From contig PS015143.1 in the NCBI GenBank assembly GCA_048213135.1, positions 37,916-67,922 of the forward strand: a DNA stretch of 30,007 nt, written 5' to 3'. This document shows positions 1 through 10,155 of the stretch, in pieces (position 1 is the stretch's first letter; each line of letters begins with the position of its first letter). The notes beneath the pieces were generated by a model that did no database searches, was not told where the DNA came from, and was given only the letters and a program-made list of their open reading frames with translations. The position numbers were made by a program, and so were the translations under genes. The stretch comes from Reclinomonas americana ATCC 50394 (Eukaryota > Jakobida > Jakobea > Jakobida).

Positions 1-31
<31 letters not shown>
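1..31. repeat. CT/GA dinucleotide microsatellite
   Basis: Uninterrupted CT repeat at the left edge. A second CT run lies at about 139-162, and CT-rich sequence fills most of 80-190. On the minus strand this is GA-rich and lies inside what I read as the first intron of the replication factor C gene, so that intron is at least 195 nt, longer than usual here. Confidence 0.95.
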
Positions 32-34
<3 letters not shown>

Positions 35-138
35 GCAAACCTTACCGGTCGAACTACACTTGTCACACCGACGTGTCCTCCCCGTCTCCTCCTCCTCTCT
101 CTCCTCTCTCTCTCTTCCTCCTCTCGTTGTCACACCTA

Positions 139-169
<31 letters not shown>

Positions 170-195
170 CCCTCTCTCTTCCCCTTCCCTCTTAC

Positions 196-306
196 CATGT
201 GCGGAAAGTCCTCCGAGGTGCGCACCAGGCGCTTCAATCGCGTCGTGAGACTCCCGTGGATCTCCAGTGCATCCAGCGAGCGCGGCTGATACTTTTCCGC
301 GTACAT
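196..306 (-). CDS. Replication factor C small subunit (RFC3/RFC5 clamp-loader type), first exon only
   Basis: Clamp-loader subunits open and load PCNA at primer-template junctions in the nucleus. Only a 37-residue first exon is visible. Its ATG is at 306-304, and the exon ends in DFPHM directly before a GTAAG donor at 195. The peptide has the family start: EKYQP for the usual KYRP, then SLDAL, an H and L..L spacing, and DFPHM. In human RFC3 the equivalent DFPHLL leads straight into the Walker A motif; here Walker A would be in exon 2, off the left edge or beyond the CT-rich intron. The DFPH wording fits the RFC3 branch better than RFC2/4. The exon diverges from the coiled-coil gene starting at 449. 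Family assignment rests on one exon, so the subunit identity is tentative. Confidence 0.7.
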
Positions 307-448
307 TTTCTCAATGGCAAACCCAGCTGCTGCAGTGTCAAGCGAAATTTCACGCGTGTGCGGGAAACAACAAACATCACGATGTGATGGACGCCGCCGA
401 CATGTGTCGCCCCATCAACGGCTGTTTGTTTTCTCATCTGCTTTCGCG
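307..448. promoter_or_regulatory. Bidirectional intergenic promoter, RFC subunit / CCDC42-like gene
   Basis: Only 142 bp separate two divergent start codons, so both core promoters and both 5' UTRs must fit here. No TATA box is visible. Confidence 0.5.
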
Positions 449-2659
449 ATGGCGTCCACGTTTGGCCGCTCGATGCGTGACGGCATGTCGTCGCCCGACA
501 TGCACAAGTTGCCGACGAACATTCGCCAGTCGCAAGCCACCGCCACGCATGTGCCTCCACCGCTGTTTGGCGTTTCGTCTTGTTGTTGCTCTTCAGTCTC
601 TGTCTCTCTCTCTGTGCTGACTGTTTCGCCACAGCCGACAGCCGTGCGTCGCAAGATGAAGGAGGAGGCCAAGGAGGCAGCATTGCAGGCATCGCAACCG
701 CCGCAGCGTCGTGTGAGCATCAAGCGGCCAAGCACAACAGGGTATGTGCGCGCGTTTCGTCGTCCTCTTGCCCCTTGCTCACTCGTTCTCTCGTGGTGGC
801 GTAGCTCGGGGCATGGGAGTCCGGTGCACACGGATACGCTGGATACGACGGGATCGCCACCGAGACGCATGTCGAGCAGCGCGGGGGACGGGTCGCAGCG
901 GCGAGCGTCGACGGCTCACGCGTCGCCCACGTCCGTCAAGGCCGACGTCGACGAGGATGCGTACGCGGAGAGTCGACGCCTTCTCAATCTGCAGCAGGAA
1001 GTGCTGGAGATGGACGTTGAGTGATGATGGATTCTCCGATCCGCTCCGTCATTTCTGTGTGTCANNNNNNNNNNNNNNNNNNNNTGCTGACCTCGTTGAC
1101 GCGCAGCAACAATTCACGTCGGCGAAACACTCGTTCGAGGTCAACGAGCGAACGCTGGATGCGCATGCGGTGTCGATCAAGTCGCAGCAGGACGCGTTGT
1201 ACAGGAAAATGATCGAGAACAACAAGTTTATCATGGCGCTCGAGGCCAAGACGGCGCGTGCGGAGAAGAAGACGCGTGAGGAGGCCAAGTCGAACGACCG
1301 ACTGGAGCGCGAGGTGAAGCAGAAGGAGCGGCAGTTGGAGCGCATTCAGGAGAAGCGCGAGAAGATGTTGTCGACGATCCGCCTCTTCGAAAAGTACAAG
1401 CACTTTATGTTTGCGTATCTGGAGCACGTGCAGGACCAGTCGGGTGGCGACTCGGCCGGTGGTGGCAGTTGCGTCATTCAACCCAGCTGTTGTTGTTGTT
1501 GCTATTCCTCATCCTCTGAGTGTCGCAGCCGATGGCGCGGTGAGCGCCACCCCGGAGGCCATTATCGCGCGCTACCACATGCTGATGAAGCAGTTTTCGG
1601 ATCTGCACGAGCGGCGTGCGGTGCTGGAGACGCGCTTGGAGGCCGCCCGGCGTCTCCTGCAGGAGGAGTCGGTGTCGCTGGTGGTGCGACAGGCGAAGAA
1701 ATCGCACGAGTGCAGCGAGTTGCAGCTGGAGCTGGAGCAGGTGGAGTCGCGGCAGGAGCTGGAGTCGCGTGGTGCACGGCGACGACGTCTGCGTGATCAT
1801 TCGAACGCGGGGAACATTTATCGACTGCGCGGCGCCATCAACAACCTCTACGCTCTGTGCCTCACGCAGTCGGTGCAAATGCAGCGGCAGGCGCAGCGTG
1901 CACCACCACGCACGCTGGCCGATCGTGTGCAGATGATGGGCCGTTTCTTCATCGACCTGCAGGATATCGTGGAGGAGTACAAGCACCAGATGACACTCCC
2001 CGTGGATCCACCGGCCTCGGGTGGCCCGGTGCGTGACGAGATGCTGCGTCATTGCCAGCCGCTGGGTGATATTCGCGAAATGGACCTGCGAGTGATGGAG
2101 GAGAAGGCCAAGCAGGAGGAACAGCATCAGCAGAGACGACGAGCGCTGGCGGCGGCGCGCAAGGGTGGTGCCAGTGCAGCGGCTGCGGCAGCAGCAGCAG
2201 CAGCCGCAGCCGCTGCAGGTGGTTCGAGTCACTCGCCGTCACCGGTGGCCGGCTCCAGTGCAAGCGGTGGCGTGCAGTTCTCGAGTTCGGCACAGGCCGC
2301 CATCCGGGCGCATCTGAGCACGGGGCCCCTGTCGCACATGGTGCAGGCGGCGCGCAACTCATCAAACCACTCCTCGGCGCCCTCGTCACGCCCGCACTCC
2401 AATGCCGGCGGCGATCATTTGGATGTGACGGCCGTAGAATACGGGTTGGCGCGTGGCAAGGCCGAAATCAGGGCCAACTACGATCCGCCGACCTTTGTGC
2501 TGGTCAGTAGCGCCAGTGCAAGCCGGGTACGTCTTTGCTCTTGCGTCCTTGTTTGTGGAGTGCTTGCCACTGACCAAACTGTATGTGCAGTCGCCATCGC
2601 CCGATCCCGAACCGGCCAACTTGCGCGGCCGCGCTCGACCAGGCACCGTCAAAGTGTAG
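449..2659 (+). CDS. CCDC42/CFAP73-like ciliary coiled-coil protein (DUF4200)
   Basis: Likely exons: 449-571, 635-741, 805-1020, about 1086-1458, 1529-2526 and 2591-2659, joined by introns of about 63-70 nt; the third intron contains a 20-N gap. The product is about 630 residues. The fourth exon holds a long charged coiled coil with the DUF4200 pattern: ENNKFI, then alternating K/R-rich heptads, then FEKYKHFMFAYLEHV. The next exon continues with PEAIIARYHML and a second coiled coil, as in CCDC42/CFAP73, which bind axonemal structures such as the modified inner-arm dynein complex. The N-terminus is Ser/Pro-rich and the C-terminus carries an alanine run near 2176-2216 and a disordered tail. The ATG at 449 was chosen because it follows no in-frame alternative with coding character. 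It implies that the organism makes a cilium or flagellum. CFAP100 is a less likely relative. Confidence 0.75.
1065..1084. other. Assembly gap, 20 N
   Basis: Run of 20 N, probably a fixed-size placeholder. It falls in the intron that starts with the donor at 1021, so little or no coding sequence need be missing. The true acceptor may be inside the gap. Confidence 0.95.
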
Positions 2660-3046
2660 TAACAGGGGGCCAGCGACAGCGATGTACCAAAGAAAAATGT
2701 AACAACCCACAGAGCTAAGAGGAACCTCGATTCTCTTTCACACCAACGTGGAATCTTTTCCGCTGTGCATCGCATCGTGTGTTCGGATCCCTTCATTTCT
2801 TCTCCTTCGTTTTTGCACGCGCACACCGACAGGCGACAGGGTGAGAGGTGAGCAATCCACATACCTTCCTCACTCACAAGACACCGACGCACGCGTGTCC
2901 CGGCTGCTTCCCATCGATTGTCGTTCTGTCGCGAGAAGAGAGAGAGAGAGAGAGAGTGCGAGAGAGATACCCGCATCGCCCTCATCCTCTGCTTCTGCTC
3001 AGCTCTCACCCTTCCCCCCCTTCTTTATCTCCACCCAGTCATCATC
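2660..3046. other. Intergenic region with GA repeat
   Basis: Gap of 387 bp between two genes on the same strand. It must hold the 3' end of the ciliary gene and the promoter and 5' UTR of the oxygenase gene. A GA microsatellite sits near 2937-2956, with pyrimidine-rich sequence just before the oxygenase ATG. I see no further coding exon. Confidence 0.6.
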
Positions 3047-4797
3047 ATGTGGTCCACAAGAGTATCCAGTGCATCGTCACTGCTGCGTCGATCGACTGTC
3101 GCCGCCCGCATGTCATCGCTGTCGCAACCGGGACCGCGTGTGGCCAACGACGTGGTTGTGTTGGACTACGAGGACCTGCGTAGTGGCAAGGACCTCACAC
3201 AGGAGGTGTTTCGCGCGTACGGAAGCGATGGACTCGGCGCGCTGGTGATTGGCAACATTCCCGGGTACGTGTGCCAGGGGGCGGTGAGCTCGAGTGAGAG
3301 ATCTCATGTGGCGTGTGGGTGGCGTTGCAGGTTTGCGGAGCAGCGTCGCAAGTTGATTCCCATGAGCCACCAAGTGGCGCACTTGCCGGATCATGCAAAG
3401 CGGCAGCTGGAGCACGAGGAGTCCATGTGGAACGTCGGCTGGAGTCACGGCAAGGAGAAGGTATTCGTGTGATATGAGAGAAGAGAGGAGGCGGGGGCGT
3501 CTGCGAGTGGCTGATCTGTTGCGCAGTTTGGTGACGAGCCCGATTTCGCCAAGGGCTCGTACTACGGCAATCCGCTGTACGACAACGCTGGCACTCCCGA
3601 GATGCGTCTCAAGTACCCCTTCTTCTACCCGTCCAACATCTGGCCCTCGAAGGATTTGCCGCAGCTGGAGCCGGCCTTCAAGGTGCGCAGTCGATATTTT
3701 CTGCGTGTTTTTCTCCCAAGATCACTCACTGGTGATTCACCAGCAACTCGGACGCACCATGTTCGAGACGGTGACGTTGCTGTGCAAGCAAGTGGATGCA
3801 CTCACCTCGCAGCGGGTGCCGACGTACCAGAAGGGTTTGTTGTACTCGCAGATTTCCAAGACGCAAAAGGTGCAGTGCGCGCCCGACAGATGTCGCAATC
3901 GTTCTACCACTCACCTGCGCCTCAGGTCAAGGGTCGCCTGCTCTACTACTATCCCACCGACAAGACCAACACCGAGGATGCATGGATCGGCTGGCACAAT
4001 GATTCCGGCTTCCTCACGGCACTCTGCGGCGACATGTACTTCAACGACACCACCGGCGAGGTCAGTGACTGGCACCGCGCATTTCCTTCTGTTTTGATTC
4101 TGCGCTGACAAGACGGCGAGAATGCAGCGCATTGAGAACCCGGATCCATTTGGCGGTTTGTGGATCACCAAGCGCACCGGCGGTGCCGTCAAGGTCAACA
4201 TTCCTGAGGATCACCTGGCCGTGCAATGCGGAGAGTGCCTGCAGATTGTGACTGGCGGCCTGCTGGTGGCCACCCCGCACGCCGTGCGTGCGAGTCGCGC
4301 CCCACCCGGCCTGCGCGTCGGTCGTGGCACGGTGTGTGAGGCGTTGGAGAGTCTTTCATGATGATTGTTGACGCTCACCTGCGTGTTTTTCCGTGCCAGT
4401 TCCCGGTGTTCATTGACACGGAGATTGACTTTAGGCTGTCGGCTCCATCGGGCGTGTCGCGTGAGCAGGTGTGTCTGGCACCATTCTTGTGCTGTGTGCG
4501 GTTTCTTCTGTTCCTCATCGCATCCGCTCCTTGCCCAGGTCTTTGATCGCACAATTCAGTCTCGTGTGCCGCCACTGGAATCGCGGTGGACGAAGGATGG
4601 TGTCATCTTTGCCGAGTTGCGTCGGCAATGTCTCCAGTAATCATCCTCCTGTTGCTTACACCATTTTGCTTTCATTGCTCAGCTTCCTTGGCGACACATT
4701 CCGCCAGTGCGTCAGTGTTGTTGTGCGATGAGATGACTATGAGGTGTGCTGACTGTTCGTGTGGCGCAGGTACTACGAGTGGGCCAAGCGCTCGTGA
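3047..4797 (+). CDS. Fe(II)/2-oxoglutarate-dependent oxygenase (isopenicillin N synthase-like)
   Basis: Ten exons: 3047-3264, 3331-3460, 3527-3682, 3744-3869, 3926-4060, 4128-4331, 4400-4468, 4539-4615, 4683-4706 and 4770-4797. They total 388 codons plus stop. Enzymes of this fold use Fe(II), O2 and 2-oxoglutarate to hydroxylate, desaturate or cyclise small molecules. The iron triad is visible as H234-N-D236 (in GWHNDSG) and H306 (in TPHAV), and R321-G-T323 fits the 2-oxoglutarate-binding RxS/T site. The first 30 residues are rich in Ser and Arg without acidic residues, like a mitochondrial presequence. The C-terminus ends YYEWAKRS; reading straight through exon 8 would instead stop at 4640, but a GTTGCGT donor at 4616 restores the longer end. 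The substrate cannot be inferred. Confidence 0.85.
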
Positions 4798-4954
4798 ACG
4801 ACATAATAATCGACGCAAGCCGTGTGATGGCCCCCGCGCAACCCACCCGCCCCTCTCGCCCCTCAATTCAGCAAGCGAGAGAGAACTCATGCACAACCCG
4901 ATAAGTTTATATGAAGAAACACAAACAATAACAGCAAACATCGCACACGACGCG
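4798..4954. other. Convergent intergenic region
   Basis: Gap of 157 bp between the stop codons of the oxygenase gene (+) and the RIO2 gene (-). It should hold both 3' UTRs and both cleavage sites. A-rich stretches occur near 4910-4935, but no certain poly(A) signal is seen. Confidence 0.5.
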
Positions 4955-7157
4955 TTACATGCCCTGCGTGGACCAGATCTTGCGCAGCTTGCGCTCCTTA
5001 ATCTTGACATTGTTTCGTCGGCCAGCCTGATGGCGTATTCTCTTTTGCGTGTCGCGGCTGAGAGCAGCACGAACCCGGTGCTTCACAGTCTCCGAATCCA
5101 CCGCACTGGCACCGACTCCCTCCTCGTCATCACTCTCCTCCTCGTCACCAGCACTGTCACTGCCCTCTTCTCCATCCTTGTCAACCACAACCGTGGTGGA
5201 CGACGAGCCTGCATCTGCGGCGTGCGAGCATGAGTGAACACTGGGAGTGGGACGACACTGCCAAGAAGCACTCCACACAAACCTGCGCTGACAGCCACCG
5301 TTGCCTTCTCTTCCTCCACCGTATCCTCCTCTTCCTCCTCCTCGGATGAACTCTCCTCCTCAGTGCCGGACGCAGAATCGCTGACCTCCTCGCCGTCGTC
5401 ACCACCGCGTGATGCCAGCAACTTCTGCAGCCGCTTCTCGTCCTTGGTAGTGAAGCCCGACGCAGCCACCTCCTCGTCCAGGGTGTGCGACGACACAATG
5501 TCTTCGAGGCGTGGCCAGTAATCCAAATGCACGTTGAACCGCCGTGCAAAGAACGTGTGCAAACACTGCACATCACGCTCGAAATACCTGAACGAGTGCT
5601 GTAAGCGCAACAGCAGTGAAAGAGTCCTGAACAGGAAAAAGGCAACGCAACTCGGCCGCATTAAAGTGATGAGTGGAGACCATTTGCGGGAAGTCAATCA
5701 CCACAATCCGTCGCTTGATGTCGGCCGGCAAGTGCTGCGCGCGGCGATTGTGATGGAATTTGGCGGCCTCGGCGAGAGGGTTCTCCGAATCCGCGTCTGC
5801 CTCCCCTTCGTCGCTTCCACTTTCACTGGAATCCTCTGCCCCTGCCGCTGCGGCTGCTCCTGCTGCTGCCGTGGCGATAACATGCGCATCACCAGCCTCG
5901 TCTCCCTCCTCGCTACTGTCATCATCATCATCATCATCATCATCGTCATCGTCGTCCTCTTCCGCATCAACTGTGCCCGCTGGTCTCCTCGACACCTCCT
6001 CCGCGCCCACGACCCCGTCATCATCACCATCGCCCTCCTCTTCATCCTCTTCGTCGCCGGCCTTGTACTCGAGCATCAGGTTGAACTCGTTGAAATCGCA
6101 GTGAATGAGACCGTGCTCCGCCAGATGCACGATGCTGTCCAGCGACTCGCGGAACAACTCCAACGCAATGGAGGGCTTGACTGCCTTCATGTTGGCCCTG
6201 GGGAAAAAGAAGGGACGCTGTCAACACGAGGGAGCGCGACAACATTCTCTCGTTCAAGAGAAACAACGCAACAGAGTGGTGCCAGGCACCAGATCCATGA
6301 CCAGGCAGTGGCGATTGTAATCCACCGGTTCGGGCACCGGGAAGCCCTCCTTGTGCAGCGCAGCCATGAACGCGTGCTCCTTCTGCGCCGACAGACGCGA
6401 CATGTAGAGCCACGAGGCACTCTTGCGTTTCCCGAGATAATCACGCTTCTTCTTCACGGCGCGGAACGAGGTGCGACCGAGTCGGTGCAGCTTGAGCACA
6501 CGATCGTTGCCTTCCGCATCCACCACACGGTACACGTCTGCAAAGCATGTGAGCACACGCACACACACACACTCAAAGGTGAAGGAGGATCACACACCAG
6601 CCTCCTTGCCGACGCCAATCTGACTGCCGACAGCTGCCACGGTGCCGCGCTCCATGAACACGCGCAGCGCCAGGAAGTCGTATCCCAAGTACGTCAGGCA
6701 GTACCCATCGTCTGCACACACACACGAGTCAGCGTTGCCACAGACAGTGAGAGAGCGAGATTCTCACAGGCACGCAACAGTGCTTGCCATCGTGATGAAT
6801 CAACTTGTGCTTCAGCAGATTGGTGATTGTGTGGAACGTGCCGCCACGCTTCAGTCGCGCAATCTGCTCAATCTGCGACGGGGTGCGCGTGTGTGGTGTG
6901 TGAGAGGAAGGCGGTGATGTGAATGTGCACATGGCCAAAAGCAGGCCCACCACCACAACCACACACGCGCGCGCTTACCAGTTGCACAGGCACAAGCTCG
7001 TGGTTCTTCATGCCCACCTCCACCGCCGTGAGGACACGGAAATCCTCCTTCTGTGGAACATACAAACAGACAGTTATATATGAGCAAGGCCACCAGCGCA
7101 GGCACGTAGACGGAGACGCACCGACAAGTAGCGCAGTTGCGTCGCGTCGAGCTTCAT
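4955..7157 (-). CDS. RIOK2: RIO2 atypical protein kinase/ATPase (40S ribosome assembly)
   Basis: Eight exons: 7122-7157, 6979-7050, 6779-6872, 6598-6711, 6273-6537, 5652-6197, 5283-5587 and 4955-5214, giving 563 residues. RIO2 acts in late cytoplasmic maturation of the 40S subunit. Visible landmarks are the RIO2 N-terminal winged helix ([21 protein letters not shown]), the conserved [11 protein letters not shown] block, [12 protein letters not shown], the catalytic loop HCDFNEFN (226-233) and the metal-binding IDFPQMVS (D362). The basic C-terminal tail also matches the family. About 115 extra acidic residues, including a run of 13 Asp, separate the catalytic and metal-binding loops. The downstream region has a second Glu/Ser-rich stretch. 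Three introns start with GTTGCGT. Identity is certain at the family level. Confidence 0.95.
5920..5951. repeat. (TCA)n repeat encoding an aspartate run
   Basis: Trinucleotide repeat within exon 6 of the RIO2 gene; on the minus strand it reads GAT/GAC and encodes a run of 13 aspartates. It may be length-polymorphic. Confidence 0.85.
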
Positions 7158-7241
7158 GTTGTGAGTGAGTGAGCGAGTGTGTGGACAGTCGTGTGTCGCG
7201 AGCAATATCCATCACACGCGATCGACGAGAGAAGACGACGA
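7158..7241. promoter_or_regulatory. Bidirectional promoter, RIO2 / MFS-like A
   Basis: The RIO2 start codon is at 7157. The last base of the first, mostly non-coding exon of MFS-like A is at 7241. The 84 bp between must contain both promoters and the 5' leaders. A short GAGT repeat lies near 7163-7180. Confidence 0.5.
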
Positions 7242-9927
7242 GTTGCGTTCTTCCAAGTGTGTACCTCTCTGATCACATACGGCTAACATGTACACACAGT
7301 GGCACATCGTCTGCCAGAGGACGTGCATGAGGCACGTCGGCAAGCGATTGCCGCAGCTGCCTCGTCCCCGACTTCTTCTTCTTCAGCAACTTCGCCAGTG
7401 TCGTCACCACTGGCCAGTCACGACAGAAGGCGACTGCGTGACAATGAAGTTCGCGTGGAGCCGAGTGGGAAGAACGAGGTGTCGTTGGACAATGACGGTG
7501 ATCGTGATGGTGATGATGATGAAGGATGTGATGAGGCTGTGCGTGGGAAGACGCACTGGGCGGCTGTGTGGGCGTTTCTGATTGGTGTGCTCATGACGCA
7601 AGTTGCGTGGCGTGGCGCGGCGATCGTCTGTGGTGATGAAACGTGAAAGTGATTGCGCATTGGCGTTAGATCTGGAACAATGCGAATCAAGTCGTGCAGC
7701 CGCTGATCGTGTTAAAGGATACTGATGATGTGCGTGGCCTTTGTTTCTGTCGTTCCTGAGTTGCGGTCGTCGTGTTCATCCATCGTCGTGTTGGGCAGCC
7801 GTCGATTGTGGCATTCATGTTGGTGAGTTGTCTCTCCAGTCAAGATTGTGGTGAGTGTGCGATGATGTGAACGAGTGCTTGCGCTTGCAGATGGCGTACG
7901 GTGTCTGCAACGCGTTCGGGAGCATGTTTGGCGGCTTTGTATATCCCTTTTTCTCGCCTCGCGTGCTTCTCGTGCTCTTCTGTCTCGCCCGGTGAGTGCT
8001 CGCATCGACGAGGAGGAGAGTGCAACGATTGAAAACACACGTGCTCAACCCATGCACATGCACAGATCGTCGTGTCAGGTCACTGTCGCCATCTGTTGCG
8101 TCACGTGCTTCGTGGTATCCTTGTCTCTCTCTTCCCGTGCTGATTCCCCTTATTTTCGCCTCTCGCTCAGTGTACTTGCTGCACAAGGGACCGCCGTGGG
8201 TCGCGCTCACCGTGTACGCCGTCGACTCGTTCCTCATCGGTTCGTACCGCTGTAGAGGCGACGGTAGCAGTGTGTGACAAGCCACTCATTTCGAAGAACA
8301 GGTTGTTTGGACACGGTGCGCACCTCGTTTCCACGATCGGCGTACGGCTCCGACAAGAAGGCGTTAAACAAGTTGAATGCGGACTATCAACTGGCCTTTG
8401 ACTTGGGAACCACCATTGGTGCTGCATTACTTCCTTTTACACGACACGATTGTGTGCTGTACTGACTCCAATATGCAGGCCCGCTGGCGTGCGGTCTCGT
8501 GATGACGTACACCACCGACTTGTATGTGGCCAGTTTTCTGCCGCCCGCCGGCTTTGTCGTCAGTGCACTGCTCTTTTGGTCAGTCGCTGTCCCCTGATCG
8601 CGCTTATTGGCTGCAATCTTACCCACAACAATGTGCCTGCCACGCAGCTTTGTGCCACCGATTCAGAGCGACGCCGCAGTGGCACGGAAGAAGAGCAAGA
8701 AGACACTGACCACGGGCGATATTATTCGCAAGCAGTCGCCATGGTCGTCCTGTCGCTACCTGTGTGGCAATCTGAAGATGACTGTGGCGTTTGTCGCTTT
8801 CCTCATGCTGCAAGGTGCGGTGATGGTGGGAGCCTCGGGCTCGGTGCTTACTGCTGATCGCTCCACGTGCAGTGTATCGGCTGAAGAGTGTGTACTCGGC
8901 GCTCTTTGCGACTCAAGTGCTGCACGACAAGACGTACACAGCGTGGATGGTACTTGGTCGCTGCGATGGCTCTGTGTACACTCTTTTCCATTTGTGCGTG
9001 GTTGTTCACTGCTTTGTGTGTGCCCAGATGTGTGCGTTTGGTGTTGGCGGCACACTCGGCTCGCTCATCTATCGATTGTGCGAGAAGTGCGGCAAGATCT
9101 CGTCTGTGCGATTCATGCTGCTGGGCGCCACCAGTCTCGCCGTGTTCTCGTTGATCTGGATTCCGGAGCTGTACTTTGGCAAGTGGCCACTGATGGCGCG
9201 CTTCGTCATCACGGAGGCCGCCATTGTGTTCATGCTGATCGGCAGCGTCGGCGCGCGTTTGGCTGTCAATGTTATTTTGCAGCACGAGATCAAACGTTGC
9301 GTGCACGTTGGAGATGAGGATACCATAATGACTGCGGGGCTGACGCTACAAATGCACGATACACAGGATCGCGAAACGGCGGAGTTATGGCATTGGTTGG
9401 TGCAGTATTGCCGGTCTCCCGATCAAGTGTCGTCGTCACTCGCTCACTCACTCACTCACTCACATGCACATGCAACCGTAGCGTGGCTTCTTTGTCAAGG
9501 TGGTGGCGTCGGCGATGCGCGGTGTACTCGGTGTCGCCTTCAAATCGACGCACAACAACGGCATCCTGTCGTTCATCGTCTTCTCCTTCATGACCATGGC
9601 CTTTGCGCTCACTCAGGTGCGTGCGGCACACCCGCCGCCACCGCTCCTCCTGTCGCATCATGTACTGATTCGTCGCATCATTCGCAGTTCGTATTCTCGT
9701 GCATCCTCCGATGCGTCCACGCCGACGACGACGACACCAAGGAAGAAGAACAGCTCCTGCTGCCGTCGTCGCCCTCCTCGGGCGAGAGCGTGACAGTGGG
9801 TCGGCGAACGCCCACTGGCGAGGTCCAGAAGATCTTTGCCTGGAAAGACGAGCCAGACGACGACGACGGAGATGACGCCAAGGTGTGTTGCTCGGAACCG
9901 CTTTCCTATTCCATGCGTGCATATTAG
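7241..9927 (+). CDS. MFS-like multipass membrane protein A
   Basis: Exons: 7241 (A of the start codon), 7300-7601, 7670-7708, 7799-7822, 7891-7991, 8066-8094, 8171-8239, 8302-8418, 8479-8578, 8648-8814, 8873-8949, 9028-9295, 9367-9395, 9482-9616 and 9688-9927, giving 565 residues. There is an acidic, disordered N-terminus of about 90 residues, then repeated hydrophobic segments (for example WAFLIGVLM and AYGVCNAFGSMFGGFVYPFFS) and an acidic C-terminal tail, as in a secondary transporter. Glycine-rich helices, the D-T-V-R loop and a basic cytosolic loop mid-protein fit the major facilitator superfamily, but I cannot assign a subfamily or substrate. It is the clear paralogue of the gene at 20972-24257, with most intron positions shared. 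The end may instead lie beyond a possible 45-nt intron at 9883-9927. Confidence 0.75.
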
Positions 9928-10155
9928 GTGCTTGGCGGCCAGTTTCGGTACTCACTGTGTAGTTGTCCGCGGGAATTGCATGTCTGCAGTCTCCGAACGG
10001 GGGGAAGCGCGCCGCCAGTGGCCACCGTCCACCATCGGTCCCCGCACTAGAACGATTATATGCACAAAAAGTACAGACCGACTCTTGATAGGTTGATCGA
10101 AAAAAAAATCCGTTTTCAATATGTCGGTCGCTTTGTGTTGTTGGATGGGTTGAGA
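9928..10155. other. Intergenic region
   Basis: 228 bp between two plus-strand genes. It contains an A-run near 10099-10107 and no convincing exon or RNA gene. A possible alternative last exon of the upstream gene (reading VLGGQFRYSL) starts at 9928 but needs an unusually short intron. Confidence 0.4.

Noticed and set aside
4619-4682. A GC-AG intron in the oxygenase gene
   Set aside because: The same acceptor works in the same phase with the GTTGCGT donor three bases upstream, the class seen in other genes.
5534-6826. 430-residue plus-strand open frame opposite RIO2
   Set aside because: It is an antisense shadow of RIO2 exons and of the aspartate-encoding repeat, without family motifs.
9439-9464. 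CTCA tandem repeat as a functional element
   Set aside because: It lies inside an 86-nt intron of MFS-like A and looks like ordinary simple-sequence DNA, which is common throughout the window.
9883-9927. A 45-nt last intron in MFS-like A leading to an extra exon
   Set aside because: It is shorter than any other intron here and the following frame has no clear coding character; the stop at 9925-9927 is simpler.
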